A DNA stretch of 64,000 nt from Pleomorphomonas oryzae DSM 16300 (GTDB lineage: Bacteria > Pseudomonadota > Alphaproteobacteria > Rhizobiales > Pleomorphomonadaceae), in NCBI RefSeq assembly GCF_000422965.1, contig NZ_AUHB01000002.1, positions 1 through 64,000 on the forward strand, in the 5' to 3' direction. Every line of letters begins with the position of its first letter. Positions within the stretch are counted from its first letter, which is position 1. Shown one piece after another: positions 17,627 through 27,450 of this stretch. Made by a program: the position numbers and the translations under genes. The notes beneath the pieces were generated by a model, which was not told the DNA's origin, searched no databases, and was given only the letters and a program-made list of their open reading frames with translations.

Positions 17627-18958
17627 TCAGCGCACCGACAGTTTATATTTCCTGATCCGGTCATGCAGCGTGGTCTTGGCCATCTTGAGGTCCTCGGCAG
17701 CGCGCGACAGCGACATGCCATTGCGGCGCAGCGCCTCGGAAATCAGCCGGCGCTCGAAAACCTCCAATGTTTCCGTCAGCGATCTGCGATTCTCGCCATC
17801 CGGATCGTCGAGTGGAAAGCCTTCGACGTCGCCGAGCACCCAGCGATCGGCGGCGTTCTTGAGTTCGCGTACATTGCCGGGCCATTGGTAGGCCATCAAC
17901 GCCTGAAGCTTTTCGCTGTCGACGCGGGGAATGGGACGGCCGTAGCGCGCCGCAGCCTGATGGGCAAAATGCTCGAACAGCAAACCGATATCGTCGCGCC
18001 GTTCGCGAAGCGGTGGCAGGCGTAGCGTTGCAACATTGAGGCGATAGTAGAGGTCGGCGCGGAAGCGCCCTTGGTCGGACAGTTCGCGCAGATCTGCCTT
18101 GGAGGCGGCAATCACCCGGCAGTTGATGTCGATGACCTGGTTGGAGCCGAGACGCTCGATCTTGCGTTCCTGAAGCACGCGCAGCAGCTTGATCTGCATG
18201 CCCATCGGCATGCTCTCGATCTCGTCGAGAAACAGCGTTCCGCCATTGGCGTGCTCGATCTTGCCGATGCGCCGCTTGGCGGCACCGGTGAACGCGCCGA
18301 CCTCGTGGCCGAAAATCTCGCTGTCGATGAGATTTTCGGGCATGCCGCCGCAATTGAGGGCGACGAAGTTGCCGTTCCGACGCGGGCTCGAATCATGCAG
18401 GCACTGGGCGACCAGTTCCTTGCCGGTGCCGGTTTCGCCGGTGATCAGCACGTCCGCCGAGGCCTGGCCGAGATCGACGATGCGCCGCCGCACCATCTGG
18501 ATCTGCGGCGATTTGCCGATGATGCGGGTCTCCAGGTTCTGGCCGTTCTTGAGCTGCTGACGCAGTTCCCGCACCTCGTTCACCAGGCGCCGTTTCTCAA
18601 GCGCGCGGCGCGTGACCTCGACAAGATGCACCGACGAGAAGGGTTTCTCGATGAAGTCCTGGGCACCCTCCCTCATCGCCTGCACGGCCAGCGAGATGTC
18701 GCCATGGCCCGTCATCAGCACGACTGGCAGGTCCGGGTCAAAGGCGCGAATGCGCGCCATCAGCGCCATGCCGTCCAAGCCGGGCAGGCGAATGTCGGAG
18801 ATCACAACGGCCGGTGCGTTGTCGGAAATATAGCGCCAGGCGTTCTCGGCGCTGTCGACGGCATCGGCAAGAATGCCTTCCAGCACCAGCGCCTGCTGGC
18901 AGCCGCGCCTGACATTGGGGTCGTCCTCGACGATCAAGACCTTGAGCGTGTCAGGCAT
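17627..18958 (-). CDS. dctD: sigma54-dependent response regulator, DctD/AauR type
   Basis: A 443-residue enhancer-binding protein. The receiver domain (1-120) has the acidic pair at residues 11-12 and phospho-acceptor Asp55 in VISDIRLPG. The AAA+ domain (about 145-375) has Walker A GETGTGKE (174-181), the sigma54-contacting loop GAFTGA (221-226) and LFLDEIESMP. The Fis-type HTH ends the protein (MSLSRAAEDLKMAKTTLHDR). The gene start overlaps the sensor stop by 8 bp. Its targets are probably the TTCGG-N4-CCGAA repeats near aspA, fumarase and ansB in this locus. That sequence is the one I recall for AauR of Pseudomonas putida, so an acidic-amino-acid role is as likely as classical C4-dicarboxylate control. 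Confidence 0.9.
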   Translation of the reverse strand: MPDTLKVLIVEDDPNVRRGCQQALVLEGILADAVDSAENAWRYISDNAPAVVISDIRLPGLDGMALMARIRAFDPDLPVVLMTGHGDISLAVQAMREGAQDFIEKPFSSVHLVEVTRRALEKRRLVNEVRELRQQLKNGQNLETRIIGKSPQIQMVRRRIVDLGQASADVLITGETGTGKELVAQCLHDSSPRRNGNFVALNCGGMPENLIDSEIFGHEVGAFTGAAKRRIGKIEHANGGTLFLDEIESMPMGMQIKLLRVLQERKIERLGSNQVIDINCRVIAASKADLRELSDQGRFRADLYYRLNVATLRLPPLRERRDDIGLLFEHFAHQAAARYGRPIPRVDSEKLQALMAYQWPGNVRELKNAADRWVLGDVEGFPLDDPDGENRRSLTETLEVFERRLISEALRRNGMSLSRAAEDLKMAKTTLHDRIRKYKLSVR

Positions 18959-20765
18959 CGATGATCTCCGAAGCGGCCGCGGATGGCAGGTCGAGCACGA
19001 AAAGCGCGCCTCCGCCCTCAAGACTGACGGCCGATAGCGAGCCGCCGAAGTCTCGGGCAATACCGGCGGAGATAGCAAGCCCCAGCCCCAGGCCGCCGCC
19101 CGAGTCCTTGGTCGTGAAAAATGGCTCGAACAGCCGGTCGCGCACGCTGTCGCTGAACCCCGGTCCGTTGTCGCGCACCTCGATGCGAACACGCTCGCCA
19201 TCGCGGCGGGCCGACAGATGGAGGCGTGCTTCCTTGATACTTTCGACCGCGTCGATCGCATTGGCGATGAGGTTCACCAGAACTTGCTCCAGCCGGTTGG
19301 AGTCGGCGAGGACGGCAAGATCGTTAGGCTCGACGTCGATGTCCGGCCGGATGGACCGTTGAGACAGCCGGCGGTCGAGGAAGAACAGGGCGTTCTCCAT
19401 GGAGTGCCGCACCTCGACGGGACGCGGCTGGCCGGTCGACTTGCGCGCGAAGGATTTGAGCTGACCGGTCAGCGTGCCCATGTGGGTCACCAGCTCGGAA
19501 ATGAGCGTAAGGTTGCTTTCCGCCTCCTCAAGAAGCCCGCGCTGCATGAATTTCACGGTGTTGTCGGATAGCGTGTGCAAGGCCGCGAGTGGCTGGTTGA
19601 GCTCATGGGCGAGGCCCGCCGACATCTGGCCGATCACGGCGAGCTTGCCGGCATGTATCAATTCGTCCTGGGCCTCCTTGAGGGTGCGCGTACGCTCCTC
19701 GACTTTGCGTTCGAGCTCATCGTGGGCCTGCTGCAACGCCTCGCGGGCACGCAGCCGTTCCCACAGGCGGACGCGTCGCAGATAGAGCGCGATCATGGCG
19801 ATGCACAAGATGACGCCGACGGCCGCGGCAAGGGCGGCGTTGAGCCACGCCATGGTGCGCAGGTCGCCGAAGGGAGAGAGGACCGTCAGCCGCCAGTCGG
19901 TGCCTCGGAGCGGCTCCGATTGTGACAGGAACAAGCCGGATACCGGAAAGGTCTGCGAAGCCTCGCCGGCAGGCCGGACGAGCTGGACGATCTCAGCCTT
20001 GTCGGCCCCGACGACGCCCTGTGACTGCAAGCCGAGCGGTGGCAGCGGGCGGGCGTTGTAGTGCAGGGACTGGGCGAGTTCACGACGTCGGGCATCGCTG
20101 AGCGGCACCACCGTCGTGAACTTCCAGAAGGGCACGGACGCAAGAATGACGACGCCGTTCTCGTCGGTGACCAGCACCGGCGCTTCAACCGTCGACCAGG
20201 ATTTCTCAAGCTGTTCCAGACTGACCTTGACGACCGCCACACCGATTGCGTGGTCATCGACCAGGATGGGCGAAGACAGATAATAGCCCGGTTCGCCGCG
20301 CGTCGTGCCGATGCCGAAGAAGCGCCCGGTCCGCTTGGACATGGCATCGTGGAAATAAGGACGGTAGGATAAATCCTCGCCGATGAAGCTGTCGGGCAGG
20401 TCCCAGTTGCTGGTAGCGACCACATGGCCGCGCGAATCCAGCACATAGATGGACAGCGATCCGGCCCTCTTGTTGAGCTCCGCGAGATAGCGATTGATCC
20501 GTCGTGTCTGCCCCTCGCCGCCGTTGACAAGAAGATCGACGACATCGCGTTCGAGGCCCAGCGTCGCCGGAAAGAAGGCATATTTGTCGATCTCGCGTTC
20601 CAGGCTGGTCTCGTAGAGATCGAGACGCTGGCGTCCGCGCTCGGCAAGTCGGGCAATGCTGGTGCCCTCGCTGACCTTGAAGCCGACGAAACTCGATGCC
20701 AGCGCCAGCGCGAGAATGGCGGGCAGCATGAGAGCGAGCGATCGCTGCGCGTGGCGTTGGGTCAT
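18951..20765 (-). CDS. dctB: sensor histidine kinase, DctB/AauS type
   Basis: A 604-residue membrane sensor. One N-terminal helix (SLALMLPAILALALASSFVG) and a second near residue 300 (AALAAAVGVILCIAMIALYL) bracket a periplasmic double-PAS/Cache ligand-binding domain. A coiled coil (LERKVEERTRTLKEAQDELI) leads to the H box GLAHELNQPLAAL, N box NLIANAIDAV, and G boxes DNGPGF, EPFFTTK and GLGLGLAIS. The start at 20765 (MTQRHAQRS) directly precedes the first membrane helix; longer starts at 20834 and 20900 add only a basic, low-complexity tail. It should sense a dicarboxylate or acidic amino acid and phosphorylate the overlapping response regulator. Confidence 0.88.
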   Translation of the reverse strand: MTQRHAQRSLALMLPAILALALASSFVGFKVSEGTSIARLAERGRQRLDLYETSLEREIDKYAFFPATLGLERDVVDLLVNGGEGQTRRINRYLAELNKRAGSLSIYVLDSRGHVVATSNWDLPDSFIGEDLSYRPYFHDAMSKRTGRFFGIGTTRGEPGYYLSSPILVDDHAIGVAVVKVSLEQLEKSWSTVEAPVLVTDENGVVILASVPFWKFTTVVPLSDARRRELAQSLHYNARPLPPLGLQSQGVVGADKAEIVQLVRPAGEASQTFPVSGLFLSQSEPLRGTDWRLTVLSPFGDLRTMAWLNAALAAAVGVILCIAMIALYLRRVRLWERLRAREALQQAHDELERKVEERTRTLKEAQDELIHAGKLAVIGQMSAGLAHELNQPLAALHTLSDNTVKFMQRGLLEEAESNLTLISELVTHMGTLTGQLKSFARKSTGQPRPVEVRHSMENALFFLDRRLSQRSIRPDIDVEPNDLAVLADSNRLEQVLVNLIANAIDAVESIKEARLHLSARRDGERVRIEVRDNGPGFSDSVRDRLFEPFFTTKDSGGGLGLGLAISAGIARDFGGSLSAVSLEGGGALFVLDLPSAAASEIIDA

Positions 20766-20887
20766 GGGCCGAAAGGCCTCCGGCCAGCTCCGATATTGCG
20801 ATCCTGCTTGGCATTGGCCGGGCTGCTTGTCCATACGTGTCGGCCGAATGCGCGCTTTGCCTAGGGTGCCGGACCGTAGCCGGTGAA

Positions 20888-20919
20888 ATGCGCCGCCCAT
20901 CTTGCGACAGGCGGCGCAT
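20888..20919 (-). terminator. hairpin downstream of dctA
   Basis: ATGCGCCGCC and GGCGGCGCAT form a perfect 10-bp stem with a 12-nt loop, six bases after the dctA stop codon. On the minus strand it is followed by only a short T run, so termination is probably partial. It separates dctA from the dctB promoter region. Confidence 0.6.
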
Positions 20920-20925
20920 CGTGCG

Positions 20926-22233
20926 TCAGACGGCCTCGGGAGCGACGTCCGCCTCGATCTCCTCGACGCTGTCCTGGTCGTCGTAGGCGTTCTCCCACTT
21001 GGCGATGACGGCCGTGGCGATGGAGTTGCCGAGCACGTTGGTGGCGGTACGGCCCATGTCGAGGAACACGTCGATGCCCATGATCAACAGCACGCCGGCC
21101 TCCGGCAGGTGGAACATCGGCATCACCGCGGCGACGACGACGAGCGCCGAACGCGGCACGCCGGCGATGCCCTTCGACGACACCATCAGCACCAGCAGCA
21201 TGGTGATCTGGGTGCCGAGATCCATGGGGATGTTATAGGCCTGCGCCACGAACAGGGCAGCGAAGGTGGTGTAGATCATCGAGCCGTCGAGGTTGAAGGA
21301 GTAACCGAGCGGCAGCACGAAACCGATGACACGCTCGGAAATGCCGAGGCGCTTCAGCGCTTCCATGACGCGCGGATAGGCAGCCTCGCTCGACGCGGTC
21401 GAAAAGCCGAGGATCATCGGGTCGCGAACGGCGCTGAGCAGCGGGAACACTTTGTTTTTCAGCACCATGTAGGCAAGGCCGATCAGCACGGCCCACAGGA
21501 CCAGGAGGGCGAAGTAGAAGCCGCCCATCACCTTGCCGTAGACCACCAGCACGCTAAGGCCTTGCGTGGTGACGACATTGGCGATCGCCGCGAACACGCC
21601 GATCGGGGCGAACAGCATGACGTAGCCCGTCACCTTCAGCATCACCGGTACGGCGCCTTCGATGGTGGTGGCCAGCGTATCGGCCGCCTTGATGTGGCGA
21701 ACATTGCCGAGAGCCAGACCAAAGAACACCGAGAACACGACGATCTGCAGGATCTCGTTACCGGCCATCGCCTCGAAGATGTTGCGCGGGAAGACGTGCG
21801 TCAGGAAGTCCTTGAGATTCAGCGACGACGTCTTGAGGTCGACGGCGGCGTTGACGTCCGGCAGGGGAATGCTGAGGCTGCCGCCCGGCTGCAGGACGTT
21901 GGCGAGGATAAGGCCGATGGTGAGCGACATGAGCGACGCCATCAGGAACCAACCGATGGCCCGGCCACCGATACGCCCGACAGTCTTGGCGTCGCCCATG
22001 TTGACGAGACCGGATACCAGCGTCGAGAAGATCAGCGGAGCGATGATCATCTTGATGAGACGCAGGAAGATATCGGTCATCATCGCAAAGTAGCTGGCGA
22101 CCGATTTGGCGTCGTCCGGGGTCGCCGCCGTCTTGTTGCAGATGTAGCCGGCAAGGATGCCGAGCAGCATGGCGATGAGAATGTAAGTCGACTGGCGCGA
22201 CTTCTTCTGTGGGGTTGTCGTTACGGGCTGCAT
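20926..22233 (-). CDS. dctA: C4-dicarboxylate/cation symporter DctA
   Basis: A 435-residue transporter of the DAACS (SLC1) family that imports succinate, fumarate, malate and often aspartate with cations. Signature regions are present: FLRLIKMIIAPLIFSTLVSG, the substrate-site serine loop STASSEAAYPRVMEALKRLG, and GYSFNLDGSMIYTTFAALFV. It has about eight membrane helices plus two re-entrant loops, and normal length. It starts 31 bp after the aspartase stop, so it is probably co-transcribed from the sigma54 promoter upstream of aspA. The downstream sensor/regulator pair fits its control. Confidence 0.95.
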   Translation of the reverse strand: MQPVTTTPQKKSRQSTYILIAMLLGILAGYICNKTAATPDDAKSVASYFAMMTDIFLRLIKMIIAPLIFSTLVSGLVNMGDAKTVGRIGGRAIGWFLMASLMSLTIGLILANVLQPGGSLSIPLPDVNAAVDLKTSSLNLKDFLTHVFPRNIFEAMAGNEILQIVVFSVFFGLALGNVRHIKAADTLATTIEGAVPVMLKVTGYVMLFAPIGVFAAIANVVTTQGLSVLVVYGKVMGGFYFALLVLWAVLIGLAYMVLKNKVFPLLSAVRDPMILGFSTASSEAAYPRVMEALKRLGISERVIGFVLPLGYSFNLDGSMIYTTFAALFVAQAYNIPMDLGTQITMLLVLMVSSKGIAGVPRSALVVVAAVMPMFHLPEAGVLLIMGIDVFLDMGRTATNVLGNSIATAVIAKWENAYDDQDSVEEIEADVAPEAV

Positions 22234-22264
22234 GTTTGTCTACCTTGGGTTTCCTGGATTTTGT

Positions 22265-23698
22265 TTATTTTGCAACGGCTTCGGACCTGGCCTTGAACAG
22301 GCGCGGATGGGTCAGAACGTCGGGACGGAGCACGTCAGCGAGTTCTTCCGCGCTCATCAGTCCTCGTTCGAGCACCAGTTCGGCAACGCCGCGTCCGGTT
22401 CGATGGGCTTCAACGGCCACTTCGGTGGCGTTGGCATAGCCGATGAACGGATTGAGGGCGGTGGCGATGCCGATCGAATCCCGAACGATGGCTTCGAGGC
22501 GGTCGCGGTTGGCCGTGATGCCGTCGACGCACTTGTCCGCGAGGATGATGCAGCCTTGCCGCAAATGGGTGATCGACTTGAACAGGCTATGGGCGATGAT
22601 CGGTTCGAAGGCATTGAGCTGGAGCTGACCGGCCTCGGCGGCGAGCGACACCGTCATGTCGTTGCCGATCACCTCGAAGGCGATCTGGTTGACCACTTCC
22701 GGGATGACCGGATTGACCTTGCCCGGCATGATCGACGAACCAGCCTGACGGGCCGGCAGGTTGATCTCGCCGAAGCCGGCACGCGGGCCGGACGACAGCA
22801 GGCGAAGGTCGTTGCACACCTTCGAAAGTTTCACGGCGACGCGCTTCAGTACGCCCGACAACTGTACGAAGGCACCACAGTCCTGCGTCGCTTCAATGAG
22901 ATTGGGCGCGGTAATCACCGGGATACCGGATATCTCGGCGAGGTGTCGGCAGACCAGTGCCGCATAGCCGGGATGGGCGTTGATGCCGGTGCCGATGGCG
23001 GTGGCGCCGAGATTGATCTCGCGGATCAGCTGGGCGGCTTCCTTGAGGCGATCCTCGTCCTCCTCGAGCATCACGGCATAGGTGGCGAACTCCTGGCCGA
23101 GCGTCATCGGCACGGCATCCTGGAGCTGGGTACGGCCCATTTTCAGAACGTCGCGGAATTCGTCGGCCTTGCGCTGGAACGCCGCCCGCAGATAGGCCAT
23201 GGCATCGACCAGCCTGTATATACCGGCATAGGTCGCCACCTTCAGCGCCGTCGGATAGACGTCGTTGGTGGACTGACTCATGTTGACGTGCTCATTGGGG
23301 TGCAGGCGCTTGTAGTCGCCGCGCTTGGCCCCCATGATTTCGAGCGCCCGGTTGGCAATCACCTCGTTGGCGTTCATGTTGGTGGAGGTGCCGGCGCCCC
23401 CCTGGATCACGTCGACGACGAACTGGTCGTTGAGCTGGCCGTCCCGGATTTCGCGGCAGGCGGCGGCGATCGCGTCGGCGATCGGCAGCGGCAGCAGCCC
23501 GAGGTCGGCGTTGGCGCGTGCCGCAGCCTGCTTGATCATCGCCAAGGCTTTGACGAGGTCCGGATAATGTGAAATCGGCGTACCGGTGACGGGGAAGTTC
23601 TCGACGGCGCGCAGGGTGTGAACCCCGTAGTAGACGCTGTCGGGAACCTCCAGGTTACCGAGCAGATCGTGTTCGATCCTCATTTTGTCGGTGGGCAT
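22265..23698 (-). CDS. aspA: aspartate ammonia-lyase (aspartase)
   Basis: A 477-residue fumarase/aspartase superfamily enzyme that converts L-aspartate to fumarate and ammonia. The family signature GSSIMPGKVNPV is intact; VDVIQGGAGTSTNMNANEVI and HVNMSQSTNDVYPTALKVA mark the other two conserved regions of the active site. The best start is ATG 23698, preceded by GGGAG; a GTG three bases earlier is also in frame. It is first in an operon with dctA, so imported or periplasm-derived aspartate can be deaminated at once. A sigma54 promoter lies about 50 bp upstream. Class II fumarase is the main alternative, but the sequence is closer to aspartases. Confidence 0.9.
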   Translation of the reverse strand: MPTDKMRIEHDLLGNLEVPDSVYYGVHTLRAVENFPVTGTPISHYPDLVKALAMIKQAAARANADLGLLPLPIADAIAAACREIRDGQLNDQFVVDVIQGGAGTSTNMNANEVIANRALEIMGAKRGDYKRLHPNEHVNMSQSTNDVYPTALKVATYAGIYRLVDAMAYLRAAFQRKADEFRDVLKMGRTQLQDAVPMTLGQEFATYAVMLEEDEDRLKEAAQLIREINLGATAIGTGINAHPGYAALVCRHLAEISGIPVITAPNLIEATQDCGAFVQLSGVLKRVAVKLSKVCNDLRLLSSGPRAGFGEINLPARQAGSSIMPGKVNPVIPEVVNQIAFEVIGNDMTVSLAAEAGQLQLNAFEPIIAHSLFKSITHLRQGCIILADKCVDGITANRDRLEAIVRDSIGIATALNPFIGYANATEVAVEAHRTGRGVAELVLERGLMSAEELADVLRPDVLTHPRLFKARSEAVAK

Positions 23699-23750
23699 CA
23701 CTCACTCCCATTTTCCCGCCTCCTTTGCCCAAGAAGGCACGGTGATATCG

Positions 23751-23765
23751 GCAAATGGCGTGCCA
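23751..23765 (-). promoter_or_regulatory. sigma54 (-24/-12) promoter of aspA-dctA
   Basis: Read on the minus strand the sequence is TGGCACGCCATTTGC, a near-perfect match to TGGCAC-N5-TTGC with the invariant GG and GC exactly ten bases apart. It predicts a start about 40 bp upstream of the aspA ATG. Confidence 0.85.
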
Positions 23766-23835
23766 AGGGTGCTCCGAAAACGCATCTGGCAAAGCATTGT
23801 TTTTAAACGATTTTATGTGGCATATTCGTCGCTCT

Positions 23836-23851
23836 GTTCGGAAATCCGAAC
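23836..23851. promoter_or_regulatory. enhancer-type inverted repeat, copy A
   Basis: GTTCGGAAATCCGAAC has 7-bp arms around AA. Its centre is about 92 bp upstream of the -12 element of the aspA sigma54 promoter, a normal position for a DctD/AauR binding site. Confidence 0.8.
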
Positions 23852-23971
23852 GATGTGGCTGCAGTGTGGCGTTGCCGGTGTGGGACGTGACGGCATAGGT
23901 GCGATCGACTTGCAATCGCGTTTAGCCATCTAACTGTTATTAAAGGGAATTTTAACGATCATCCGTCGTTC

Positions 23972-23987
23972 GTTCGGAAATCCGAAC
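23972..23987. promoter_or_regulatory. enhancer-type inverted repeat, copy B
   Basis: Identical to copy A over 16 bp and 136 bp away from it, in the divergent region between aspA and fumarase. It could serve either gene. I found no convincing sigma54 promoter directly before fumarase. Confidence 0.75.
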
Positions 23988-24161
23988 GCGGCTGGGGCTA
24001 TATTCGAGACCGCGAACGTCGGCAAAATCGTGGCCATGTACAATCATCCCATTGGACGAGGCGCCCGGTATTGGCCATGCCGCAACGTCGCGCTAGAGAG
24101 GCCGCCACCTATTCCGGCGGCGGTATTGCGCCGGCCGATTCCCTCAATGGAGGACGATTCG

Positions 24162-25775
<1,614 letters not shown>

Positions 25776-25791
25776 GCCGCCTGACTTGGAC

Positions 25792-25807
25792 ATTCGGAAA
25801 TCCGAAC
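25792..25807. promoter_or_regulatory. enhancer-type inverted repeat, copy C
   Basis: ATTCGGAAATCCGAAC matches copies A and B at 15 of 16 positions and lies just after the fumarase stop codon, about 330 bp upstream of the ansB promoter. Confidence 0.65.
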
Positions 25808-25868
25808 GCCTCCGAAAGCCAGGCGACCCGCGCTCGAAATCATCGGATCTGCCTGGAGAAAATACGCT

Positions 25869-25902
25869 CCACCGCTGCCTTCGGGCGGCGGTGGTTTGTT
25901 TT
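25869..25902 (+). terminator. terminator of the fumarase gene
   Basis: CCACCGC pairs with GCGGTGG, with further GC-rich pairing inside, followed by TTTGTTTT. It lies about 95 bp after the fumarase stop codon. Confidence 0.75.
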
Positions 25903-25990
25903 GCGGGCAAGAAACTTGCCTTTCTCCGGCACATTCCGACGCGCGCGCGGCTTTACCGCGCCATTTCAGAGGGCGCGGTGCTTGCCAAAC

Positions 25991-26036
25991 ATACGGATCT
26001 CCGAACAGGCAAAGCGTGGTGTTCGGAGATCCGAAC
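25991..26036. promoter_or_regulatory. enhancer-type inverted repeats, copies D and E upstream of ansB
   Basis: Copy D (25991-26006) is degenerate: ATACGGATCTCCGAAC, 12 of 16 matches. Copy E (26021-26036) is GTTCGGAGATCCGAAC, 15 of 16. They are 30 bp apart, about three helical turns, and copy E is centred about 97 bp upstream of the -12 element of the ansB sigma54 promoter. The weak plus strong tandem pair resembles enhancer sites of DctD-type regulators. Confidence 0.75.
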
Positions 26037-26111
26037 ATTGGCGAAGCAATCAAATCAAAGAATAAGCATTTAAAACAGGTGTTTAGTTCGGCGTCATACG
26101 AGCTTTCGCCA

Positions 26112-26127
26112 TGGCATATGGCTTGCT
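26112..26127 (+). promoter_or_regulatory. sigma54 (-24/-12) promoter of ansB
   Basis: TGGCATATGGCTTGCT matches TGGCAC-N5-TTGCW except for one base, with GG and GC ten bases apart. The predicted transcription start is about 75 bp upstream of the gene. Confidence 0.78.
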
Positions 26128-26210
26128 CAATCCGTTTTGCATCGGTCCGTCTAGGAGGAGGGACCGACCCCGAGGGTTCTCGGGCTGACAAAGCACAAGC
26201 GGAGGAACGC

Positions 26211-27302
26211 ATGACCAAGATTGAGCTCATGACGAGGTTTGCCGTGGCGCCGGTATTCGCGCTGTCGCTGGCCTGGTCTGGCTACACCGCAGAGGCCGCC
26301 GACGCGGGCCATCTGCCTAACATTACGATCCTTGCCACCGGCGGCACCATTGCCGGAACCGGTGCCAATAGCACCACCACTGTCGGCTATACGGCCGCCA
26401 AGGTCGGGGTCGAGGCGCTGATCGACGCCGTGCCGGAAATCAAGAAGGTCGCCAACGTCAAGGGCGAGCAGATCTTCCAGATCGCCAGCGAGAGCATGAC
26501 CAACGATCACTGGCTGAAGCTGGCCAAGCGCGTCAACACCCTGCTGGCCCAGCCCGATGTCGATGGCATCGTCATCACCCACGGCACCGATACGCTTGAG
26601 GAAACGGCCTATTTCCTGGATCTCACGGTGAAGTCGGAGAAGCCGGTGGTCATGGTCGGCGCCATGCGCCCGTCGACGGCGATCTCGGCCGATGGTCCCG
26701 TCAACATCTACAACGCTGTCGTGCTTGCCGGCTCCAAGGAGGCCGAGGGCAAGGGTGTCATGATCGCCATGAACGACGAGATCAGCGCAGCTCGCGATGT
26801 CACCAAGACCAACACCTCGCTGACCAGCACCTTCCGCACGCCGGAACTCGGCGTCATCGGCTACATGCAGAACAACGCGCCGCATTTCTATCGGGAGTCG
26901 CTGCGCAGGCACACTGCCAATGCCGAGTTCGACGTCAGTAATCTCGACAAGCTGCCGGCGGTCGACATCGTCTATGGCTACGCCAACATCAATCCGATTG
27001 CCCTCAATGCCTTCATAGGCGCCGGCGACAAGGGCATCGTCTATGCCGCCGTCGGTGACGGTAGCCTCGGCGCCGGCATCAAGCCCGACCTTATCGAAGC
27101 GCGCAAGAAGGGTGTCGTCGTGGTTCGCTCCTCGCGCGTCGGCAACGGCATCGTCGCCCGCAATGGTGAGGCCAACGATGACGAGTTGGACTTTGTGGTG
27201 TCGGATACGCTCAATCCGCAGAAGGCCCGCATCCTGCTGATGCTGGCGCTGACCAAGACCGACGACACCAAGGCGATTCAGACCATGTACTACGAGTATT
27301 GA
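26211..27302 (+). CDS. ansB: periplasmic L-asparaginase / glutaminase-asparaginase
   Basis: A 363-residue type II asparaginase. A signal peptide ends near AEAADA (residue 31). The two catalytic motifs are intact: NITILATGGTIAGTG with the nucleophilic Thr, and IVITHGTDTLEETAYFL with the second Thr and Asp. Residues ADGPVNIYNAV and the C-terminal NPQKARILLMLALTKT are typical of the family. It releases ammonia and aspartate from asparagine, or glutamate from glutamine, in the periplasm, feeding DctA and aspartase. GGAGG precedes ATG 26211; ATG 26229 is less likely. It is controlled by a sigma54 promoter with upstream TTCGG-N4-CCGAA sites, as I recall for ansB of Pseudomonas putida. Confidence 0.93.
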   Translation: MTKIELMTRFAVAPVFALSLAWSGYTAEAADAGHLPNITILATGGTIAGTGANSTTTVGYTAAKVGVEALIDAVPEIKKVANVKGEQIFQIASESMTNDHWLKLAKRVNTLLAQPDVDGIVITHGTDTLEETAYFLDLTVKSEKPVVMVGAMRPSTAISADGPVNIYNAVVLAGSKEAEGKGVMIAMNDEISAARDVTKTNTSLTSTFRTPELGVIGYMQNNAPHFYRESLRRHTANAEFDVSNLDKLPAVDIVYGYANINPIALNAFIGAGDKGIVYAAVGDGSLGAGIKPDLIEARKKGVVVVRSSRVGNGIVARNGEANDDELDFVVSDTLNPQKARILLMLALTKTDDTKAIQTMYYEY

Positions 27303-27344
27303 TCGGGACAGCGTTCGGGCGATGAGCGTCCGAACACCGGTGCG

Positions 27345-27377
27345 GTCGCGCCATGCCTAGTTGGGGCATGGTGCGAC
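27345..27377 (+). terminator. first hairpin downstream of ansB
   Basis: GTCGCGCCATGCC and GGCATGGTGCGAC pair over 13 positions, one G-U, about 43 bp after the ansB stop, followed by a short T run. Confidence 0.6.
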
Positions 27378-27393
27378 TTTGCAGGGCATGAAA

Positions 27394-27436
27394 AGCAAAG
27401 GGACCGGTCACGACAGACCGGTCCCTTTGCTTGTTT
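27394..27436. terminator. strong bidirectional terminator between ansB and the chemoreceptor gene
   Basis: AGCAAAGGGACCGGTC (27394-27409) and its exact complement (27416-27431) make a 16-bp stem with loop ACGACA, followed by TGTTTT. The genes on either side converge here. Confidence 0.85.
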
Positions 27437-27450
27437 TGCTGCAATGACCT

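Noticed and set aside
20902-22296. 464-codon open frame antisense to dctA
   Set aside because: The translation is rich in His, Asp, Glu and Arg without a core fold; dctA on the other strand is unmistakable.
23818-23832. Sigma54 promoter on the plus strand driving fumarase
   Set aside because: TGGCATATTCGTCGC keeps the GG/GC spacing but has TCGC for TTGC and lies about 340 bp from the gene; not convincing.
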